Shown here in pieces: positions 52,791 through 64,000 of a stretch of DNA of 64,000 bases; within the stretch, counting starts at the first letter, position 1; every line of letters starts with the position of its first letter. The DNA is from Chromobacterium phragmitis. Its GTDB lineage: Bacteria; Pseudomonadota; Gammaproteobacteria; Burkholderiales; Chromobacteriaceae. The stretch lies in NCBI RefSeq assembly GCF_003325475.1, contig NZ_CP029495.1, positions 1,488,001-1,552,000 of the forward strand. Direction: 5' to 3'. Both the position numbers and the translations under genes were made by a program. The notes below the pieces were generated by a model, which searched no databases, was not told the DNA's origin, and saw only the letters and a list, made by a program, of their open reading frames with translations.

Positions 52791-53945
52791 ATGAAAACCC
52801 GACACAGTCTGCTGCTGTGCACCTTGGTGGCAGGCGTCGCCGCCTGTAACAAACCCGCCAGCCAGGCGCCTCAACAGGAGCAGGCCGCCGCCGGCGCGAC
52901 AGTGGTCAAGATCGGCACCGCCAACCCGCTGACCGGTCCCTTCGCCCACTGGGGACGCGACGCCGACAACGGCGTCAAGCTGGCGGTGCAGGAGGCCAAT
53001 GCCGAAAAATTGACCCTGGACGGCAAGCCGGTCACCTTCGAAGTGGTTTCGGAAGACGACCAGGCCGATCCCAAGGTCGCCACCCAAGTCGCCCAGCGCA
53101 TGGTGGACGCCAAGGTCGCCGGCATCGTCGGCCACCTGACCTCCGGCGCCGCCATCCCCGCCTCCCGCATCTACGCCGACGCCAGCATCCCGATGATTTC
53201 GGGTTCGGTCACCAGCCCATCGTTCACGCAACAGGGCTACCACAACACCTTCCGCCTGATCGCCAACGACCTGCAGCAAGGCCAGGCGCTGGCCAAGTAC
53301 GCGGTGGACAAACTGGGCGCCAAGCGCGTCGCCATCATCGATGACCGCACCACCTACGGCCAAGGCCTGGCCGATGACTTCGCCAAGTCCGCCGAACAGG
53401 CCGGCGCCAAAGTGGTGAAGCGCGAATTCACCACCAACACCGCCACCGACTTCATGGCGGTGCTCACCTCGATCAAGGGCGAGAAGCCGGATCTTCTGTT
53501 CTACGGCGGCATGGACGCCCAGGCCGGCCCGATGGTGAAACAGATGGCCAAACTCGGCATCAAAGCCGCCTTCATGGGCGCCGATGGCGTCAACACGCCG
53601 GAATTCGCCAAGCTGGGCGGCGACAGCGCCGAAGGCAGCTACGCCTCCAGCGCCGGCGCGCCCAAGGAGAAGCTGCCCGGCTACGGCGAGTTCAGCCAGA
53701 AGTACAAACAACAATTCCAGTCCGACATCCAGGCCTATGCGCCGTACACCTACGACGCCGCCAAGGTGCTGATCGCCGCGATGAAGCGCGCCGGCTCGGC
53801 CGAACCAGCCAAGTATCTGCCGGAAATCGCCAAGACCGACTACCAGGGCGTCACCGGTCCGGTGAAGTTCGACGCCAAGGGAGACATCCAGAACGCCACC
53901 GTTTCGCTGTATCAGCTGAAGCAAGGCAAGTGGGTGGGGTTGTAA
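52791..53945 (+). CDS. Branched-chain amino acid type ABC substrate-binding lipoprotein
   Basis: A 384-residue periplasmic binding protein of the LivJ/LivK type. The lipobox VAAC is followed by IGTANPLTGPFAHWGRDADN, ASIPMISGSVTSPSFTQQGY, DDRTTYGQGLADDFAKSAEQ and LLFYGGMDAQAG. It should capture a branched-chain or related amino acid for a Liv permease that is not in this window. A terminator follows. Confidence 0.9.
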   Translation: MKTRHSLLLCTLVAGVAACNKPASQAPQQEQAAAGATVVKIGTANPLTGPFAHWGRDADNGVKLAVQEANAEKLTLDGKPVTFEVVSEDDQADPKVATQVAQRMVDAKVAGIVGHLTSGAAIPASRIYADASIPMISGSVTSPSFTQQGYHNTFRLIANDLQQGQALAKYAVDKLGAKRVAIIDDRTTYGQGLADDFAKSAEQAGAKVVKREFTTNTATDFMAVLTSIKGEKPDLLFYGGMDAQAGPMVKQMAKLGIKAAFMGADGVNTPEFAKLGGDSAEGSYASSAGAPKEKLPGYGEFSQKYKQQFQSDIQAYAPYTYDAAKVLIAAMKRAGSAEPAKYLPEIAKTDYQGVTGPVKFDAKGDIQNATVSLYQLKQGKWVGL

Positions 53946-53966
53946 GCGTCGCTGCCTGACCGCAAT

Positions 53967-53998
53967 AAAAAAACCCGCCAGGCAACTGGCGGGTTTTT
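53967..53998 (+). terminator. Rho-independent terminator after the binding-protein gene
   Basis: AAAACCCGCCAG (53970-53981) pairs with CTGGCGGGTTTT (53986-53997), with further A and T flanks. It is 25 bp after the stop. Confidence 0.9.
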
Positions 53999-54033
53999 CA
54001 TGATTCGGCGACATTGCGGGGCCGCAAAGCACA

Positions 54034-54059
54034 AAGCCCAGCTCGATAGAGCTGGGCTT
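54034..54059 (-). terminator. Terminator of the rRNA operon
   Basis: AAGCCCAGCTC and GAGCTGGGCTT are perfectly complementary around GATA, just downstream of the 5S end on the minus strand, followed by TTGTGCTTTG in that direction. Confidence 0.85.
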
Positions 54060-54067
54060 GTGTATGA

Positions 54068-54187
54068 GGCGTCTGGCGGTGTCCTACTTTCACATGGCGA
54101 ATGCCACACTATCATCGGCGCTAAGATGTTTCACGGTCCTGTTCGGGATGGGAAGGCGTGGGACCATCTCGCTATGGCCACCAGACA
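54068..54187 (-). rRNA. rrf: 5S ribosomal RNA
   Basis: About 120 nt, beginning TGTCTGGTGGCCATAGCGAG on the minus strand and ending CGCCAGACGCC, with complementary ends and the conserved CCGAAC segment. It follows 23S after about 125 bp. Confidence 0.93.
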
Positions 54188-54311
54188 TAAACTGGCACAA
54201 ACTGAAAGAAGCCTGAACCAGAGATGTTCTCTGATTCTGAATATTCGGTATCTGATCGTGTCGCACACACTCTATCTTCGTCACTTAGCTCTCTAAGTCA
54301 CTCAAATGATA

Positions 54312-57200
<2,889 letters not shown>

Positions 57201-57455
57201 CTATCATTTCAGTAACCTAAATTACCGCAACAACAGAGAGTGTTTGTGCGACGACTGCACCGCCCCTTTTGATATGGCGACGCAGCCTTAGATACAATCA
57301 AATACCCAAGATGACGATTCATTCAACATGCAGAATTAACTCCATGTCGTTTGTCTCGCCGTCTTTATATATTCGGCTTCTTCAGTTTGTTAAAGATCGG
57401 GCGTTTATACAACGCAAACAGAATCCAACTCTTCCGAATTCGATTTTGTTTGCGA

Positions 57456-57531
57456 TGGTGGAGGATGACGGGATCGAACCGACGACCCCCTGCTTGCAAA
57501 GCAGGTGCTCTCCCAACTGAGCTAATCCCCC
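57456..57531 (-). tRNA. tRNA-Ala (anticodon TGC)
   Basis: Seventy-six nt with GGGGGATTAGCTCAGTTGGG at the 5' end, anticodon stem-loop CTGCTTTGCAAGCAG, T-loop GGTTCGATCC and an encoded CCA. It lies in the 16S-23S spacer. Confidence 0.97.
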
Positions 57532-57564
57532 TCTTTTTGGGTGATGCTGCGTTGCTCAGTCGCT

Positions 57565-57582
57565 CATGTGCATAAGCACATG
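57565..57582. repeat. Inverted repeat between the two spacer tRNAs
   Basis: CATGTGC and GCACATG flank ATAA, forming a 7-bp hairpin. It is probably a processing or structural element in the spacer RNA. Confidence 0.5.
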
Positions 57583-57617
57583 CCGCTCCTTCGCGCCTTG
57601 CCTGACCCAAAAAATAC

Positions 57618-57694
57618 TGGTGGGTCTGGTAGGACTCGAACCTACGACCCCTGCGTTATCAACACAGTGCTCTAACCAGCTGAGCTACAAACCC
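57618..57694 (-). tRNA. tRNA-Ile (anticodon GAT)
   Basis: Seventy-seven nt with GGGTTTGTAGCTCAGCTGGT at the 5' end, anticodon loop TTGATAA, T-loop GGTTCGAGTCC and an encoded CCA. It lies between 16S and tRNA-Ala, the usual order. Confidence 0.97.
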
Positions 57695-57746
57695 AGTAGT
57701 CGTTTGATACCACATCCTTTTCGATCAAAATCCAGCAGATCCAGGC

Positions 57747-57788
57747 GAAAGCTGACGACGTGTACATCGAGTACACGAGGAAGCTTTC
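57747..57788. repeat. Compound inverted repeat in the 16S-tRNA-Ile spacer
   Basis: GAAAGCT (57747-57753) matches AGCTTTC (57782-57788), enclosing GTGTAC and GTACAC around ATCGA. The nested symmetry predicts a long interrupted hairpin in the precursor RNA. Confidence 0.45.
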
Positions 57789-57873
57789 AACGCAGAGCTG
57801 CGCCGATTTTCATCGAAAATGCCCTTAACTTGAATAACCGATAGGCTGTAAGTACTTGGCAATCGCCATTCTC

Positions 57874-59414
<1,541 letters not shown>

Positions 59415-59530
59415 AATCTCAAGCAAATTTTCTGGCACGCAAGTTCAAAGAAATAAACAAGTATCTCTTGTCTCTTGCAGTGCAAGTATTTGGCTTTCAC
59501 CAAGCACTTACACCTATCGGTTATTCGTTC

Positions 59531-59542
59531 TGTTAAAGAGCA
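59531..59542 (-). promoter_or_regulatory. rrn boxA antitermination element
   Basis: The minus strand reads TGCTCTTTAACA, the canonical rrn boxA recognised by NusB/NusE, in the leader between promoter and 16S. Confidence 0.88.
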
Positions 59543-59620
59543 GTGCTTTCGCTGCCTTCGTCACACCGGAGAACCGTTTCGTTCCCGCTGCTTCGTTCGC
59601 TGCGTCAGCTGAGGAGACGA

Positions 59621-59649
59621 ACTATACCTGCGCCCTCACCCTCGGTCAA
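59621..59649 (-). promoter_or_regulatory. Strong rRNA operon promoter
   Basis: On the minus strand TTGACC (-35, 59649 to 59644) and TATAGT (-10, 59626 to 59621) are separated by exactly 17 bp. A/T-rich DNA (CATTTTTCTCAAAAAACC) directly upstream fits an UP element for the RNA polymerase alpha subunit. Confidence 0.88.
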
Positions 59650-59921
59650 CAGGTTTTTTGAGAAAAATGAGAGTTTTTCTATAAAATTTACATAATATTA
59701 TGTTTTTAAACATAATTTTTCACTCCAAACTTCAAGAGAACTTAATGAAAGCCACGTGAAATGGGCTTTTTCTGGCAAACGCTTTCCAAGATTTCTTTTG
59801 AAATCGCCTAACTTTCCTCAATATTTTCCAAAAAATGGGCGGAATAGCCATTTTTCACTCGCCCGGATGTGACATTGTCATTTCATGTTAGTATCAAATG
59901 CCCCACAGCCAGGAGCGCGCC

Positions 59922-61238
59922 ATGAACATTTCCCTTAGACAACGCATGCGCGGGCTGCCCGCCGGCTTCCGCCTGCTGATGCTCAGCGATGCGCTGAGCG
60001 GCCTGGCGATGGGCGCCGGCTACGTCAGCATCAGTTGGTGGGTGGTGACCATGGGCGGCGCGCGCGACATGGCCTGGTTCAGCGCGCTGACCGCGCTGGT
60101 GATGCTGATCGCCTTGCCGCTGACCGCGCCGCTGGGCGACCGCTTTCCCAAGAACCGGGTGATCGCCGTCGGCATCCTGCTGGCGATGCTGTCCGGACTG
60201 GCCCTGGCGGCGATGGCCTGGTGCGGTTTCTACCGTCTGTCCTGGGTGGTGGCCAGCGAATCGATGGCGATGTTCGCCTGGGCCATCGTGCTTCCCTCGA
60301 TGCTGAGCATCGCCGCAGAACTGGTGCCCGCCAGCCGGCTGACCGACGCCTTGTCGCTGCAAAAAAGTTCACAGTCGGCGGGTAATCTGATCGGCCCGGT
60401 GGTGGGCGGCAGCCTGATGGCTTTCATGCCGGCCTGGCTGGCGCTGGGCGCTTACGCTGTCCTGCTGGCCATCGCCGCCGCCGGCGCGCTGCGCATTCAG
60501 GTCCCGCCCCGCGATTTGGCCAGCCTGCGCACGGAGGGTTTTCTCGATCAGGTGCGCAGCGGCCTTCGCGTGCGCTGGCGCATTCCGCTGGAGCGCAGCT
60601 GGGCTTTATGGGGCCTATTGGTGATGACCGCCTACTTCCCGATGGTGATCACGCTGTTGCCGATCAAACTGCACCAACTGGGTCTGCCCGCAATCTGGCT
60701 CGGGGCCTGTGAGGCGGCCGCCAGCGGCGGCCTGCTGGTGGGCTCGCTGTGGCTGACCCACCGCTTGCTGCGGCATTGCAGCCGGCCCCGGGCCCGCGCC
60801 TTCGCCATGTGGGGCTTGGCCGCAGTCTTCCTGGTGGTGGCGCTGACCGATCATCCTTATCTCATGCTGGCGATGTTCGCGATCGAAGGCGCGCTGCTGT
60901 CCGTCACCATGCTGGTCGGCCAGACCCACCGCACGCTGGCGGTGCCGGAAGCCTACCGGGCGCGGGTATCGGCGATCAACGTGCTGGTGGCCAAGCTGGG
61001 CGGCATGCTGGGGCCGGCGCTGGCCGGCATCCTGCTGGCCAGCTGGTCGCTGGACGCGGTCTATTTGTTCTTCGCCCTGTTTCATCTGCTGACCGTGCCG
61101 CCCATGCTGCGGCTGCCTGGCGTCAATCGCTTCCTGAGCCTCAGCCACGACGAGGCGAAGGACTGGTACCTGCGCCAGCATCCGGAGGCGTTCGAGCCCG
61201 TCTCGCCCGTCGCCGGCAAGCTGAAGCATCCTATATAA
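59922..61238 (+). CDS. MFS transporter (putative efflux)
   Basis: A 438-residue protein with about 12 hydrophobic segments. Landmarks are GFRLLMLSDALSGLAMGAGY, a loop A-like motif GDRFPKNRVIAVG, SLQKSSQSAGNLIGPVVGG and AYRARVSAINVLVAKLGGML. This is the MFS_3/enterobactin-exporter-like group (no TonB or siderophore gene is adjacent). The substrate is unknown. ATG 59922 has AGGAG 6 bases upstream; an in-frame ATG at 59898 lacks one. Confidence 0.85.
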   Translation: MNISLRQRMRGLPAGFRLLMLSDALSGLAMGAGYVSISWWVVTMGGARDMAWFSALTALVMLIALPLTAPLGDRFPKNRVIAVGILLAMLSGLALAAMAWCGFYRLSWVVASESMAMFAWAIVLPSMLSIAAELVPASRLTDALSLQKSSQSAGNLIGPVVGGSLMAFMPAWLALGAYAVLLAIAAAGALRIQVPPRDLASLRTEGFLDQVRSGLRVRWRIPLERSWALWGLLVMTAYFPMVITLLPIKLHQLGLPAIWLGACEAAASGGLLVGSLWLTHRLLRHCSRPRARAFAMWGLAAVFLVVALTDHPYLMLAMFAIEGALLSVTMLVGQTHRTLAVPEAYRARVSAINVLVAKLGGMLGPALAGILLASWSLDAVYLFFALFHLLTVPPMLRLPGVNRFLSLSHDEAKDWYLRQHPEAFEPVSPVAGKLKHPI

Positions 61239-61246
61239 AGCAAAAC

Positions 61247-61265
61247 GGCGGCCGTGACGGCCGCC
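61247..61265. terminator. Hairpin between convergent MFS and hslU genes
   Basis: GGCGGCC (61247-61253) and GGCCGCC (61259-61265) pair around GTGAC. AAAAC precedes and ATTTATA follows, so it may work in both directions, though U-tracts are short. Confidence 0.6.
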
Positions 61266-61306
61266 ATTTATACACACCTTATTATATAGGCGAGCGTTTC
61301 GCCCGA

Positions 61307-62653
61307 TCAGAGCACGTAGCGCGCCAGGTCCTCGCGTTCGGCCACTTCGCCCAGCTTACTGTCCACATAAGCGCCGTCGATCTGGCACGCGCCCGACTTG
61401 GCGTCGAAAGCCACTTCCTCCAGCAGCTTCTCCATCACCGTGTACAGACGGCGGGCGCCGATGTTCTCGGTTTTCTCGTTGACCTGCCAGGCGATCTCGG
61501 CCAGGCGCTGGATGCCGGATTCCTCGAACGCCAGCTCCACGCCCTCGGTGGCCAGCAGCGCCTGGTATTGGCGCGTCAGGCAGGCGTTGGTGCTGGTCAG
61601 GATGGCCTTGAAGTCGTCGACGGACAAGGACGACAGCTCGACGCGGATCGGCAGGCGGCCCTGCAGCTCCGGGATCAGGTCGGACGGCTTGGACAGCTGG
61701 AAAGCGCCGGAGGCGATGAACAGGATGTGGTCGGTCTTCACCATGCCGTACTTGGTGGACACCGTGGTGCCCTCCACCAGCGGCAGCAGGTCGCGCTGCA
61801 CGCCGGCGCGCGATACGTCGGCGCCGCTGTGGCCTTCGCCGCGGCTGGTGACCTTGTCGATCTCGTCGAGGAAGACGATGCCGTTCTGCTCGACATTCTT
61901 CAAGGCCTCGGCCTTCAGCTCCTCCTCATTGACCAGCTTGGCGGCTTCTTCGTCTATCAGCTGCTTGAAGGCATCCGCCACTTTCATCTTGGCGGTCTGC
62001 TTCTTGCCGGCTCCCATGCCCTGGAACATGCCTTGCAGCTGGCTGGCGAAGTCCTCCATGCCCGGCGGCGCCATCACATTCATCTGCGCTACCGGCGCGG
62101 CGATTTCCAGTTCGATCTCTTTATCGTCGAACTTGCCCTCGCGCAGCATCTTGCGGAATTTCTGGCGGGTGGCGCCGTCCTCATGCTTCTCCTCGGCAAC
62201 CGGCTCCTCGGCGAAGAAGCCCGACGGCTGCTTGCGCGGCTGCGGCAGCAGCACGTCGAGGATGCGCTCCTCGGCGGCGTCCTCGGCGCGCACCCGGTTG
62301 CGCTTGATCGCCGCCTCGCGCGTGTCCTTGATCGCCACGTCCATCAGGTCGCGGATGATGGTGTCCACGTCGCGGCCGACATAGCCCACCTCGGTGAACT
62401 TGGTGGCTTCCACCTTGATGAAGGGCGCGCCGGACAGCTTGGCCAGGCGGCGGGCGATCTCGGTCTTGCCCACGCCGGTGGGGCCTATCATCAAGATGTT
62501 CTTGGGGGTGATCTCGCTGCGCAGCGGCTCGGCCACCTGCTGGCGGCGCCAGCGGTTGCGCAGGGCGATGGCGACGGCGCGCTTGGCCTTGTGCTGGCCG
62601 ATGATGTGCTGGTCCAGTTCGTGGACGATTTCCTGCGGGGTCATTTGCGTCAT
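61307..62653 (-). CDS. hslU: ATP-dependent protease ATPase subunit HslU
   Basis: A 448-residue AAA+ unfoldase that feeds HslV. Walker A is GPTGVGKT at 57-64, followed by KFTEVGYVGRDVDTIIRDL, Walker B FLDEIDKV, and the C-terminal YVL that docks into HslV. Length is as in E. coli. GGAGA is 7 bases before ATG 62653. It lies 44 bp downstream of hslV. Confidence 0.98.
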   Translation of the reverse strand: MTQMTPQEIVHELDQHIIGQHKAKRAVAIALRNRWRRQQVAEPLRSEITPKNILMIGPTGVGKTEIARRLAKLSGAPFIKVEATKFTEVGYVGRDVDTIIRDLMDVAIKDTREAAIKRNRVRAEDAAEERILDVLLPQPRKQPSGFFAEEPVAEEKHEDGATRQKFRKMLREGKFDDKEIELEIAAPVAQMNVMAPPGMEDFASQLQGMFQGMGAGKKQTAKMKVADAFKQLIDEEAAKLVNEEELKAEALKNVEQNGIVFLDEIDKVTSRGEGHSGADVSRAGVQRDLLPLVEGTTVSTKYGMVKTDHILFIASGAFQLSKPSDLIPELQGRLPIRVELSSLSVDDFKAILTSTNACLTRQYQALLATEGVELAFEESGIQRLAEIAWQVNEKTENIGARRLYTVMEKLLEEVAFDAKSGACQIDGAYVDSKLGEVAEREDLARYVL

Positions 62654-62697
62654 GACGTTCTCCGCCCGGCCGCGATGGCCGGGTCTTGCATTCGGGG

Positions 62698-63249
62698 TCA
62701 GGCCTCGTCGTCCGGGCCCAGGGTTTCGATCAGGTGGTTGTGGTTGGTGTAGATGCAGATGTCGCCGGCGATCTCCAGCGATTTCTTCACCACCACTTCC
62801 GGCGCGAGGTCGGTGTTCTCGAACAGCGCGCGCGCGGCCGACTGGGCGAAAGCGCCGCCGGAGCCGATGGCGGCGATGCCCTGCTCCGGCTCCAACACAT
62901 CGCCGTTGCCGGTGATGATCAGGGTGTGGTCCTTGTCGGCGACGATCAGCATCGCTTCCAGCCGGCGCAGCATGCGGTCGGTGCGCCAGTCCTTGGCCAG
63001 CTCCACCGCCGACACCAGCAAGTTGCCCTGATGCTTCTGCAGCTTGGCTTCGAAGCGTTCGATCAGGGTGAAGGCGTCGGCGGTGCCGCCGGCGAAGCCC
63101 GCCAGCACCTTGCCACCGTGCAGCTTGCGTATCTTGCGCGCCGTGGCCTTGATCACGATATTGCCCAGGGTCACTTGCCCGTCGCCGCCCAGCGCCACGC
63201 GCTCGCCGCGACGGACCGAAACGATGGTGGTTCCGTCGAACTGCTGCAT
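62698..63249 (-). CDS. hslV: ATP-dependent protease peptidase subunit HslV
   Basis: A 183-residue threonine peptidase. A short propeptide MQQFDG precedes the catalytic Thr7 (TTIVSVRRG). Conserved GGDGQVTLGN, GFAGGTADAFTLIERFEAKL and ALFENTDLAPEVVVKKSLEI follow. It forms the two-ring HslVU protease core, acting on misfolded and regulatory proteins. The longer in-frame ORF from 63348 would run into the promoter region and is not used. Confidence 0.97.
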   Translation of the reverse strand: MQQFDGTTIVSVRRGERVALGGDGQVTLGNIVIKATARKIRKLHGGKVLAGFAGGTADAFTLIERFEAKLQKHQGNLLVSAVELAKDWRTDRMLRRLEAMLIVADKDHTLIITGNGDVLEPEQGIAAIGSGGAFAQSAARALFENTDLAPEVVVKKSLEIAGDICIYTNHNHLIETLGPDDEA

Positions 63250-63359
63250 ATTGGTATTCCAGTGTATGGCGGCCGGCGATGTGCCGACCTTTGTCCGATA
63301 TATGCAGGCGATCGCCGCGATTGCAAGCAGCTGGGGCGTTTCGATCAAGCCGCGCTAGA

Positions 63360-63386
63360 AAATGAGAATTGTTTGTATTATCATTT
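63360..63386. promoter_or_regulatory. Fur-box-like palindrome upstream of tonB
   Basis: Arms AAATGAGAAT and ATTATCATTT match at 9 of 10 positions in inverted orientation around a 7-base spacer. The GAGAAT / ATTATC halves resemble the Fur consensus. It ends 6 bp before the tonB ATG, so bound Fur-Fe2+ would block transcription and is expected to relieve on iron limitation. Confidence 0.8.
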
Positions 63387-63391
63387 CAGCC

Positions 63392-64000
63392 ATGAAATCC
63401 ACCCCCATCCTGCAATATTCCGCCCTCGCCGGCGTGCTGGCCGCTCACGCGGCGGCGCTGCTGTGGCTGAATGGCATGGCCGCGCGCGAGCAGGCCGTCA
63501 CTCCGCCCCAGGTGCTGAGGATGGAGATGGTTTCGCTGGCGCCGGCCGATCAGCCAGCGGCGCAAGCCAAAGCCGCGCCGGCCCAGCCGCAGCCCGCCAA
63601 ACCGCAGGCCAAGCCCGCGCCCAGCAAGCCCGTCGCCCAGCCCAAGCCTGATCTGCAGCCGGTAAAGGCGCCGGCTGAAACGCCGGTTCCCGCCAAGGCG
63701 ATCAGCGTGGCGGCGGCGCCGGCCGCGCCGGCCCCCGCGGCGGAAGCGCCGAAAAACGCAGGCGGCAAGCCGGACGGCCGCGACCTGCCGGTGACCGAGC
63801 CGCAATCCAGCGGCGGCTACCTGAAGAACCCGGCGCCGCCCTACCCGACGGTCTCGCGCGAGGAAGGCGAGGAAGGCACCGTGCGGCTGCGGGTGCTGGT
63901 CAGCGCCCAGGGCGCGCCGCAAGAGGTGTCGGTGCACGACAGCAGCGGCTTCCCGCGGCTGGACCGCGCCGCGCTGGCCGCGGTCAAGCGCTGGCGCTTC
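63392..64000 (+). CDS. tonB: Energy transducer TonB (partial, 203 residues seen)
   Basis: The frame is open to the right edge. An N-terminal membrane anchor (LQYSALAGVLAAHAAALLWL) precedes a Pro/Ala/Lys-rich periplasmic spacer. The TonB C-terminal domain starts at about 140 (YLKNPAPPYPTVSREEGEEG, then TVRLRVLVSAQGAPQEV and LDRAALAAVKRWRF). It transmits the proton-motive force from ExbBD to outer-membrane siderophore or heme receptors. exbB/exbD may follow outside the window. Fur-type control is expected from the upstream palindrome. Confidence 0.92.
   Translation, partial: MKSTPILQYSALAGVLAAHAAALLWLNGMAAREQAVTPPQVLRMEMVSLAPADQPAAQAKAAPAQPQPAKPQAKPAPSKPVAQPKPDLQPVKAPAETPVPAKAISVAAAPAAPAPAAEAPKNAGGKPDGRDLPVTEPQSSGGYLKNPAPPYPTVSREEGEEGTVRLRVLVSAQGAPQEVSVHDSSGFPRLDRAALAAVKRWRF

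Larger units (their letters stand above)
59415..59921. other. 507-bp region holding the rRNA leader and promoter
   Basis: No protein gene. It contains the rRNA leader with boxA (59531-59542), the core promoter (59621-59649) and a long A/T-rich tract (59650-59850). The far side holds the short upstream region of the MFS gene. Confidence 0.85.

Overview
This is a high-GC window (AT-rich only at regulatory spots and one phage gene) from a betaproteobacterium of the Neisseriales, most likely Chromobacterium. The basis is the 16S rRNA read by eye, the rRNA operon layout 16S-Ile-Ala-23S-5S, and Neisseriales-like housekeeping genes (dapC/dapD, mlaFEDCB, murA/ibaG, hslVU, tonB). No database search was run, so species is not assigned.

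Left part (1-32 kb) is mostly chromosomal. It opens with the N-terminal 1030 residues of a giant repeat adhesin (DUF4347 domain, minus strand, running off the left edge). Next come rsmJ and a small divergent accessory cluster (possible DUF6058 protein, cytochrome P450, monooxygenase-like protein, ArsR-type regulator). These are followed by assorted single genes (GAF protein, thioesterase, DUF2325 protein, Na+/H+ antiporter family, slyX, a two-repeat unknown protein), dapC-dapD for lysine and peptidoglycan precursors, and an mlaF-E-D-C-B-A lipid-trafficking operon that includes the outer-membrane partner mlaA. Then come a YcaC-like hydrolase, a pirin with a divergent LysR regulator, a murA-ibaG-ABC-2 transporter operon, and a TetR-controlled tripartite RND efflux operon with a 34-bp near-perfect palindromic operator.

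Middle part (32.3-52.7 kb) is a contractile-tail gene block with no capsid, terminase, portal, integrase or recognisable lysis gene. A Mor-type activator (plus strand) stands divergent to a long minus-strand operon. In transcription order it encodes a gp37-like protein, DUF2635, sheath, tube, gpE with an apparent -2 frameshift extension, tape measure, gpU, gpX, gpD and gpV. After these come a fibre, a putative chaperone, a gpI paralogue, gpW, gpJ, gpI, a collar fibre, an AT-rich beta-helix-like fibre, a second putative chaperone, a third gpI, a long fibre and a DUF4376-like assembly protein. I read this as a P2/Mu-mosaic R-type tailocin (phage-tail bacteriocin) or other domesticated tail. It has three gpI copies and three fibre modules. 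This is the most interesting system in the window.

Right part (52.7-64 kb) holds a periplasmic amino-acid-binding lipoprotein, a complete rRNA operon on the minus strand with a strong promoter (TTGACC-17-TATAGT plus A/T-rich upstream DNA and boxA), an MFS transporter, hslV-hslU, and the start of a tonB gene behind a Fur-box-like palindrome, running off the right edge.
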